In this document: one piece after another, positions 54,297 through 60,059 of the stretch
Position numbering within the stretch: the stretch's first letter is position 1
Layout: every line of letters starts with the position of its first letter
Source: Oscillospiraceae bacterium
GTDB lineage: Bacteria > Bacillota > Clostridia > Oscillospirales > SIG519
Assembly: GCA_015067255.1 (NCBI GenBank)
Contig: SVMS01000008.1
Span: forward strand, 1 to 60,059
Length of the DNA stretch: 60,059 bases
Reading direction: 5' to 3'
Notes under the pieces: generated by a model
Told to the model about the DNA's origin: nothing
The model's database searches: none
What the model saw: the letters and a program-made list of their open reading frames with translations, nothing else
Made by a program: the position numbers and the translations under genes

Positions 54297-54326
54297 GTCA
54301 TATTTTCATTTTCACCTCAATATACT
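54297..54326 (+). promoter_or_regulatory. Sigma-E-like sporulation promoter
   Basis: GTCATATT (54297-54304) and AATATACT (54319-54326) with a 14-base spacer. This fits the mother-cell sigma-E pattern (-35 ending in ATATT, -10 near CATACANT) with one weak position. It stands 31 bases before the start of a SPOCS-LysM gene, a class expected to be made in the mother cell. Confidence 0.55.
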
Positions 54327-54357
54327 AATGTAGAAGTATATGAAAGAGGTGCAAGAA

Positions 54358-55845
54358 ATGGAGATAAAAACAAGCGGTGCTATTTTTGACGGTATGACAG
54401 AAAAAATAATTGAATGTGAATTTTTGCTTCCCGATTACTGTCAGGATATTTCCAGAGTTATTAAAGCTGAGGCTGTTCCAAGAATAAAGAATCAGATTAT
54501 TGGTGAAGATACTTTGAGTATTGAAGGTCTTATTGAATTCAGAGTTTTTTATATTTCAGAAGGAACAGATATATTAAATTGTATAAATTATGCAAATGAA
54601 TACAGTTTGACTTTTGATATAAAAGGAATTTCTGATAACTCATATATATTATTAAAACCCATTACTAAAAACACTTTATGCAGAGTTGTTAATTCAAGAA
54701 AATTATCTCCCAAAACACAGCTTTATATGGGAGCAAAAGTGTTTGAATACACTCCAATTGAAATAATGGAGCCACAAAATAATGAAATTCAAACCCGTTG
54801 CTGTGATTATCCTTTATTTAACGTAGTATCTCATACAGTAAAACCTGTATTGATTTCTGACAATATTGAAATATCGGGTTTATCAGCATCAAGCGTCCTA
54901 AAAAACAATATTAGAATAGCTTGCGACGAAAACAAACTTTTAAATGATAAAATAGTTGTCAGAGGCACTGCCTACATAACAACTCTTTATGTTGATATAA
55001 ACGGAGAAATTTCACAAAACGAAGGTGAAATTCCTTTTACACAAATAATAGATATTGAAAATACAAACGAACACACTGTATGCGACATAAAATATTCAGT
55101 TTGTGACTGTATGTGCATTCTTAAAGAAAACGAAAAAGGTGAAAACGGATTATTATCGGTTGACATTGAAGCAAGAGCATTGGTAAGAGCCTATACTAAT
55201 TCTCAATGTTCGGTTGTTACCGACGCATATTCAACAAAAAAAGCTTATGATTTTTCAAGAAAGAAGCTTTATATTGAAAGCCTTGTATGTAATGTACATG
55301 AAGAATTTATAGAAAGACTTTCTTTTGAAAATGTTGATGTTTTAAAAACAGTTGATATATATCCTACCGCATCAATTTCTCAAATCTCTTTAGAGAATAA
55401 TGAGATTATAGCTGAAGGCATAATTGATGTAACACTGTTATATTACAATTCGGATATGCAGCTTTTAACCTCTTCAAAGCAATTTAATTTTAAAAGACCT
55501 ATAAAAATAAAAGAAGGCTATCGCAAGCTGCGCTTTGAACCTGATATAGAAATTATATCTGCAGACTGTCAAGCCTTAGACAAAGAAGCTGAAATAAGAA
55601 TTTCTATGTCATTGACTGGTATGATTTTTTCGGGTAATGATATAGAAGCAATTACAGGAATGCAGGACTCTGACAACACTGATAATTCTCAAAAAGCATA
55701 TGCTGTAACTTTATATTTTGCTAAAAAAGGCGAGAATCTATGGAATATAGCAAAGCGTTATTGTTCAACAGTTGACGAGATAGCATCCTTAAATGAGCTT
55801 GATAACGAAGTTTTGTCCTATGATAAAATGCTTATAATCCCATAA
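54358..55845 (+). CDS. SPOCS (DUF3794) and LysM domain protein, probable spore coat/cortex factor
   Basis: A 495-residue protein with SPOCS-type beta domains in the N-terminal two thirds (about 1-110, 155-280, and 300-420) and a C-terminal LysM domain (about 450-495: VTLYFAKKGENLWNIAKRY, VDEIASLNEL, YDKMLIIP). This matches the architecture of clostridial SipL, which binds SpoIVA to build the spore coat; SipL identity is likely but unproven. The ATG at 54358 is chosen because AAGAGGTG is 6 bases upstream; ATG at 54340 precedes this site. No signal peptide, as expected for a mother-cell protein. Confidence 0.85.
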   Translation: MEIKTSGAIFDGMTEKIIECEFLLPDYCQDISRVIKAEAVPRIKNQIIGEDTLSIEGLIEFRVFYISEGTDILNCINYANEYSLTFDIKGISDNSYILLKPITKNTLCRVVNSRKLSPKTQLYMGAKVFEYTPIEIMEPQNNEIQTRCCDYPLFNVVSHTVKPVLISDNIEISGLSASSVLKNNIRIACDENKLLNDKIVVRGTAYITTLYVDINGEISQNEGEIPFTQIIDIENTNEHTVCDIKYSVCDCMCILKENEKGENGLLSVDIEARALVRAYTNSQCSVVTDAYSTKKAYDFSRKKLYIESLVCNVHEEFIERLSFENVDVLKTVDIYPTASISQISLENNEIIAEGIIDVTLLYYNSDMQLLTSSKQFNFKRPIKIKEGYRKLRFEPDIEIISADCQALDKEAEIRISMSLTGMIFSGNDIEAITGMQDSDNTDNSQKAYAVTLYFAKKGENLWNIAKRYCSTVDEIASLNELDNEVLSYDKMLIIP

Positions 55846-55851
55846 TTTTAA

Positions 55852-55883
55852 AAAAGCAAGCTGTCTTTTGACAGCTTGCTTTC
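55852..55883. terminator. Bidirectional terminator between SPOCS-LysM gene and aspartate kinase
   Basis: Perfect 13-base-pair stem AAAGCAAGCTGTC (55853-55865) with GACAGCTTGCTTT (55870-55882), TTTT loop. The flanking A tract gives T residues for the minus-strand transcript; plus-strand termination is weaker. Confidence 0.85.
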
Positions 55884-55893
55884 ACTATATGTG

Positions 55894-57207
55894 TTATTCA
55901 AAAAAAGCATTATAAATGCATTTAATTGCACTTTCAAAATCATATTCATTTACTGCTAAGATGATATTCATTTCACTTGAACCCTGGTCAATCATTTTTA
56001 TATTGATTTTTGCTTCGGCAACAGCATTTATAAGCTTTGCAGCGGTACCTTTTGAGTTTTTCATACCTCTTCCTACTATTGCAATAAGCGCAAGTCCTGT
56101 TTCAATATCAACCTTATCAGGATGAACAGCCATAAGAATGTCGTCTAAAAGCTTCTTTTCCTTACCTTCAACAGAGGCAGAGCTTACAATTATACTCATA
56201 GTATCAATGCCTGAGGGTAAATGTTCAAAGGAAATACCGTTTTCCTCAATAACTTCAAGAACACGTCTTCCAAAGCCGATTTCGCTGTTCATTCTGTCTT
56301 TTTCAAGATTTATTACGCTAAATCCTTTTTTACCCGCAATACCCGTAACAACATTCTCATTTGTTTTATCAGATGTATAAACAATCATTGTGCCATCTTC
56401 ATCGGGCTTATTTGTATTTCTGATATTTATAGGAATTTGTCCTTTTCTTACAGGGAAAATAGCATCCTCGTGTAAAACAGTTGCACCCATATATGAAAGC
56501 TCTCGCAGCTCTCTATAAGTAATAGTACCGATAGTTGCAGGATTTTTTACAATTCGAGGGTCTACAACCATAAATCCTGATACATCAGTCCAGTTTTCAT
56601 AAAGATTTGCCATAGCAGCTCTCGCAACAATAGAACCTGTTACATCAGAGCCGCCTCTTGAAAAGGTTTTGATTGTGTCATTAGGCATACTTCCGTAAAA
56701 TCCCGGAATAACAGCATATTCAATTCTCGAAAGTCTTTCTCTTAAAACGCTGTTTGTTCTTTCATCGGCGAAAGTTCCGTTCTCATTAAAGAAAATAACC
56801 TCAGCAGCATCAATAAACTCAAAATCAAGATATTTAGCAAGAATAATACCGTTTAAATATTCTCCACGGCTTGCAGCATAATCTCTACCTGCCTTATGCA
56901 AAAATGCACCCTTGATTATATCAAACTCTTCATCAAGACTAAGCTCTAAGCCAAGCTCTTCAATTATTTCGTTATATCTGCTTTTTATTTGTTGAAATAC
57001 AGGCTCGTATTCTTTACCTGTTGAAGCAAGCTCATAACAATTATAAAGCATATCAGTTACTTTTGTGTCATTATCAAAACGTTTTCCTGGTGCTGAAGGC
57101 ACTACAAAACGACGAGAAGGGTCTGCCTTTATAATTTCATAAACTTTTTTAAATTGTTTTGCTTCGGAAAGAGAACTTCCTCCGAATTTAACCACTTTAA
57201 TACTCAT
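55894..57207 (-). CDS. lysC: Aspartate kinase
   Basis: Phosphorylates aspartate at the start of lysine, threonine and methionine synthesis. The 437-residue monofunctional protein has KFGGSSL at residues 7-13, RYNEIIEEL, the FSRGGSDVTGSIVA segment, and DPRIV. Two ACT domains in the C-terminal third (about 300-437) suggest feedback control. It resembles the longer Firmicute type (YclM-like) rather than the LysC with an internal start. The ribosome site is AAAGGGAATGG. It has its own promoter and is not clustered with lysine genes. Confidence 0.92.
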   Translation of the reverse strand: MSIKVVKFGGSSLSEAKQFKKVYEIIKADPSRRFVVPSAPGKRFDNDTKVTDMLYNCYELASTGKEYEPVFQQIKSRYNEIIEELGLELSLDEEFDIIKGAFLHKAGRDYAASRGEYLNGIILAKYLDFEFIDAAEVIFFNENGTFADERTNSVLRERLSRIEYAVIPGFYGSMPNDTIKTFSRGGSDVTGSIVARAAMANLYENWTDVSGFMVVDPRIVKNPATIGTITYRELRELSYMGATVLHEDAIFPVRKGQIPINIRNTNKPDEDGTMIVYTSDKTNENVVTGIAGKKGFSVINLEKDRMNSEIGFGRRVLEVIEENGISFEHLPSGIDTMSIIVSSASVEGKEKKLLDDILMAVHPDKVDIETGLALIAIVGRGMKNSKGTAAKLINAVAEAKINIKMIDQGSSEMNIILAVNEYDFESAIKCIYNAFFE

Positions 57208-57238
57208 AAATAATCACCATTCCCTTTACAATTATACT

Positions 57239-57267
57239 ATTATACAACAATATTTTTAAAAAGTAAA
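57239..57267 (-). promoter_or_regulatory. Promoter for aspartate kinase
   Basis: Minus-strand TTTACT (57267-57262) and TATAAT (57244-57239), 17-base spacer, between the recombinase gene and lysC. Confidence 0.6.
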
Positions 57268-57270
57268 TAT

Positions 57271-58230
57271 TTATTTTTTTATATGCGATAAAGGATTTAA
57301 ATCTGCTGCTTTTTTTAGTTCATTATCGCTTACGTGTGTATAAATTTGTGTAGTATTTAAGTTTTGATGTCCTAATAAATCTTTAAGAGTACGAACATCT
57401 ACACCATTTCTATACATCAAAGTTGCCGCCGTATGTCTGAGCTTATGTACTGAAAATTGACTTTCATCTAAACCCGCAAGCTTTATATATCTTTTTACTA
57501 ACCATTGAACAGTTTTGGGACTTATACGTTTTAATTGTTTGCTTAAAAACAAAGCATTCTTATCTTTTACACCATCTATAGGTCTTTTAAGCTTGTATGC
57601 ATTTACAGCTTTGATGCATTCATCATTAACGTATACAGTACGTTCTTTATTTCCTTTACCTAAAATAAGAATACTACCGTCATCGTTAATACAGTTATAA
57701 TTTAAAGATACTAATTCAGAAAGACGAAGTCCGCAGGTTAAAAATAGCAATAAAATAGCATAATCTCGTTCTTTGTTTTCTCCGTCTACAGATTTAAGTA
57801 AATCAATAGATTGCTCCAAGGATAAATAGCGGGGGAGAGAGGATTTAGTTTTAGGTGTTTCAAGCTCTTGAGCAGGATTAACCTCTAATAACTGCTTTTT
57901 ATTTGTAAGATATTTAAAAAACATACGAATAGCACATATTTTTCTGGCTCTGGAAGTAGCTTTTAAATTTTTTGAAGATAAATATATGAGAAAATCGTAA
58001 ATATCCGATATTGTTATTTTTTTAACAAATGGGAGATCGATCTCTTTAATAGGTATTTTTGAAAAGTCATCATCACGGGAGAATACACCCTTAATTATTA
58101 ACATATATCTAAAAAACATTCGCAAATCAAGATAGTATTCATCAACAGTCTTTGGAGATTTACCTTTAATGGTTTCCATATATACAAGAAAATCTCTTAG
58201 TAATTCCGGCATTTCTTCAATACGCTTCAT
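57271..58230 (-). CDS. Tyrosine recombinase of the XerC/XerD type
   Basis: A site-specific recombinase of 319 residues. The N-terminal SAM-like core-binding domain (about 8-120) is followed by the catalytic domain with all key residues: R169 (TCGLRLSEL), the beta-hairpin lysine in GKGNKERTV, H262 and R265 (HKLRHTAA), H288 (LGHQN) and the nucleophile Y297 (TQIYTHV). Length and lack of other phage genes point to a cellular Xer protein that resolves chromosome dimers rather than a phage integrase. The ribosome site GAGAGGAG is strong. A dif-like dyad lies 272 bases upstream. Confidence 0.9.
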   Translation of the reverse strand: MKRIEEMPELLRDFLVYMETIKGKSPKTVDEYYLDLRMFFRYMLIIKGVFSRDDDFSKIPIKEIDLPFVKKITISDIYDFLIYLSSKNLKATSRARKICAIRMFFKYLTNKKQLLEVNPAQELETPKTKSSLPRYLSLEQSIDLLKSVDGENKERDYAILLLFLTCGLRLSELVSLNYNCINDDGSILILGKGNKERTVYVNDECIKAVNAYKLKRPIDGVKDKNALFLSKQLKRISPKTVQWLVKRYIKLAGLDESQFSVHKLRHTAATLMYRNGVDVRTLKDLLGHQNLNTTQIYTHVSDNELKKAADLNPLSHIKK

Positions 58231-58502
58231 AAAATAACTCCTCTCAGATTTTTTGAATAATACACTCTATCATTTAAAAATTTTCTATCGACAGGAAAAG
58301 CTCAAAAAACTTTTACAATCAATGATTTTAAAAAAGAAAAAGCAAAATTGAAAATAAAAGTTATAAATAGAAAACAATTTATCAAATTATCACTCTGTAA
58401 TAAATACATACCTTATTATAATAATAGTATACCATATAATTTTATAAAAAGATATATATACTCTTCCAAATATTAAGCTTTTTTAGGTTTTGCTCCTCCC
58501 CA

Positions 58503-58532
58503 AATTATACAAAATATTCATTTTGTATAATT
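58503..58532. repeat. Perfect 12-6-12 dyad (possible Xer site or operator)
   Basis: AATTATACAAAA (58503-58514) and TTTTGTATAATT (58521-58532) are exact reverse complements, separated by TATTCA. Arms of 11-12 bases around a 6-base centre match the geometry of dif sites. There is no T run after it, so a terminator is less likely. Confidence 0.5.
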
Positions 58533-58614
58533 ATATATATTAAAAAATATGTACTACTCTCTTTATAAATTATATAAAAAAACATAAATTTTTATAAAAG
58601 TATAATTTTCGCCA

Positions 58615-58643
58615 TTTACATATAATTTTTACAAATATATAAT
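58615..58643 (+). promoter_or_regulatory. Promoter for the lipoprotein esterase
   Basis: TTTACA (58615-58620) and TATAAT (58638-58643), 17-base spacer. AAAGGAG at 58662-58668 follows. Confidence 0.6.
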
Positions 58644-58679
58644 ATAAATATAAAATAAGTTAAAGGAGAAACTATCAAA

Positions 58680-60059
58680 ATGAAAAAGAGACAAATTTTA
58701 TCATTGTTTATTGTTTTTGTATCTGTTTTATTAATTATCTCCGGTTGTGCAAATTCTAAAAAAGACACGTCCGATGAGCGCATTCCTGTTTCGGGTATAC
58801 TTGATGATATTTCTTCTGAAAATTCAAGCTCTGCTTCAGACACTACTGAAAGTTCTTCCGAAAACACTCAATATTCTTCTGATAGCAATAATAGTTCTCA
58901 GGGAACTTCCTCGACTCCTACAAGCTCGTCTTCCTCCCCTTCTTCAAATACTACTTCAAATGGTAATACATCATTAACCGAATCCTCAAAATTTGTTATG
59001 CCTAAAATGTATACCGATTCTTGTGTTATTCAGCAAAATTCTACTATAAATATCTGGGGTAAATTCGAAGGTTCAGAAAAGCTTACTCTTATTTTTAACG
59101 GTAAAGAATACTATACTCAATGTAACAATGGTGAGTTTTCCTTTAAAGTCAATACTCCTGCAGCTTCAAAAAAAGCTTATGAAATTGTAATACATAACGG
59201 AAAATATAAGAAAACCATTAGAAATGTTGCTGTTGGTGAAGTTTTCCTTATGGGCGGACAGTCCAATATGGTATTCTTTAATGTTGAGTTGTCTACTCAG
59301 CCACCTGAGGCAACTGACGGCGGAAATCAATGGATACGTTTTACTAATACGCAGCCTATTGGCAAACGCACAGAAACACCTCAAGAATATCAAGGTACCT
59401 GGTATGTTACAAGTAACGGTACCTTCCCCGGAATGAGTGCTTTTTGCAGTTGGTTCTCAAGAAAAATGTATAAAGAGCTTAATGTTCCTATCGGTGTTGT
59501 TACCTGTGCTATGTCGGACTCCTCTTTAGCTGCTTGGCTTACTGAAACCGATGCTGCTAAGCTTAATAACGAAAATACATCTATTTCTACACCTTATTAT
59601 CAGCATACTCCCGGCCAGCTTTATAATACTATTCTCTATTCTTTCTTAAAATATACTTTCCACGGAGCAGTTTGGTATCAGGGAGAAAGCTCTACTGCCG
59701 CAACCTATGAAAAAAATCTTGAAACATTTATCAAATGTTGGAGAAATTATTTGAATGCACCTAATCTTCCTTTTGTAATTGTTCAGCTTCCCGGTTATGA
59801 AATTAATCAAGATTGGCCTGCAACACGTGAAGCACAGAAAAACGTTTGCAACAAATTAGAAAACTGCGCTTATACAGTTAATATTGACTTGGGTGAAAAA
59901 GGAAATATTCATCCTCAGGATAAAAAGCCTGCTGCAGAGCGTGCTGCTTCTGCTATGCTTAATCTTGTATTTGGTAAAAACGAACCTAAGCCCGCACTGT
60001 TTAAGAGTGCAACAAAGCAAGGTTCAAATATAGTATTGAAGTTTAACAATGCATCAAAT
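58680..60059 (+). CDS. Lipoprotein sialate O-acetylesterase-like protein (3' end outside window)
   Basis: An open frame of 460 codons that continues past the right edge, so it is partial. It begins with a lipoprotein signal (lipobox LIISGC, C23) and a Ser/Thr-rich linker (about residues 24-115). A beta domain follows, then an SGNH-type SASA domain: GQSNM (nucleophile S195), WYQGES (332-337) and NIHPQDK (H411). This fits esterases that remove O-acetyl groups from sialic acid or xylan-type sugars, tethered outside the cell. The start follows AAAGGAG by 11 bases. Substrate is unproven; a gut mucin or dietary glycan is plausible. Confidence 0.85.
   Translation, partial: MKKRQILSLFIVFVSVLLIISGCANSKKDTSDERIPVSGILDDISSENSSSASDTTESSSENTQYSSDSNNSSQGTSSTPTSSSSSPSSNTTSNGNTSLTESSKFVMPKMYTDSCVIQQNSTINIWGKFEGSEKLTLIFNGKEYYTQCNNGEFSFKVNTPAASKKAYEIVIHNGKYKKTIRNVAVGEVFLMGGQSNMVFFNVELSTQPPEATDGGNQWIRFTNTQPIGKRTETPQEYQGTWYVTSNGTFPGMSAFCSWFSRKMYKELNVPIGVVTCAMSDSSLAAWLTETDAAKLNNENTSISTPYYQHTPGQLYNTILYSFLKYTFHGAVWYQGESSTAATYEKNLETFIKCWRNYLNAPNLPFVIVQLPGYEINQDWPATREAQKNVCNKLENCAYTVNIDLGEKGNIHPQDKKPAAERAASAMLNLVFGKNEPKPALFKSATKQGSNIVLKFNNASN

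Larger units (their letters stand above)
58231..58679. other. AT-rich gene-free region between xer and the lipoprotein gene
   Basis: About 450 bases with no credible reading frame. It contains the xer ribosome site, a dif-like dyad at 58503-58532, and a promoter for the rightward gene at 58615-58643. The rest is very AT-rich with short palindromes; nothing else was recognised. Confidence 0.7.

Noticed and set aside
57271-58230. Phage integrase or integrative element
   Set aside because: No neighbouring phage, excisionase, relaxase or tRNA gene was seen, and the protein size and motifs fit a cellular Xer recombinase.
58380-58680. Small RNA or CRISPR-like repeats in the AT-rich gap
   Set aside because: Repeated TATA-type words reflect base composition. 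No regularly spaced repeat or stable GC stem was found apart from the 12-6-12 dyad.

Overview
This window looks like chromosomal core sequence from a low-GC, Gram-positive, spore-forming member of the Clostridia. The evidence is the sporulation genes (spoVAC, spoIVB, a SPOCS-LysM protein), a PolC-type replicative polymerase, the MEP isoprenoid genes, DUF1385 and SpoIVB-like PDZ proteases, AT-rich codon use, strong AAGGAGG-type ribosome sites and TTG/GTG starts. A gut Oscillospirales/Ruminococcaceae-like bacterium would fit, but lineage is an inference. No rRNA, tRNA, CRISPR array or complete insertion sequence was seen.

Layout. 0-4.3 kb: RsuA-type pseudouridine synthase, aspartate aminotransferase and purB, a first Asp23 protein. 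4.3-9.8 kb: a YhaO/YhaN-like nuclease-ATPase pair followed by two FemABX-type peptidoglycan bridge enzymes. 9.8-15.6 kb: metK and envelope genes (deacetylase, D,D-carboxypeptidase, SGNH hydrolase, MFS transporter). 15.6-17.7 kb: a small variable locus in which two unrelated accessory genes each sit between a shared promoter sequence and a shared terminator, with a truncated second copy of the 3' end of spoVAC between them. 17.8-29.7 kb: a long growth operon pyrH-frr-uppS-cdsA-dxr-rseP-ispG-polC-yigZ-folT. 29.7-34.9 kb, minus strand: yceD-rpmF, then DUF512-der-plsY-gpsA. 35-36.8 kb: a glycoside hydrolase family 2 fragment and spoIVB. 36.8-46.7 kb: class B sortase with a serine-rich tail, CPBP protease, tadA, queT, a second Asp23 with the fatty acid kinase FakA, a lipoprotein, a two-component system and a PAP2 phosphatase. 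46.7-55.9 kb: DUF1385, prmC, recA, recX, rimO, pgsA, cysE, cysS, SPOCS-LysM. 55.9-60 kb: aspartate kinase and a Xer-type recombinase (minus strand), a 450-base AT-rich gap holding a perfect 12-6-12 dyad, and a lipoprotein sialate O-acetylesterase that runs off the right edge.

How the genes work together. Most genes serve translation and RNA (frr, rpmF, der, rimO, prmC, tadA, queT), lipid and isoprenoid supply for the envelope (cdsA, uppS, dxr, ispG, plsY, gpsA, pgsA, fakA), wall assembly (FemX pair, carboxypeptidase, deacetylase, sortase) and DNA maintenance (polC, recA, recX, YhaO/YhaN, Xer). I found no complete, clearly new multi-gene system. The most unusual structures are the cassette-like locus at 15.7-17.4 kb, the dif-like dyad beside the Xer gene at 58.5 kb, the serine-tailed sortase, and a sigma-E-like promoter before the SPOCS-LysM gene. 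Starts were moved from the longest reading frame where a ribosome site supported it. All family names come from recognising motifs by eye, not from a database search.
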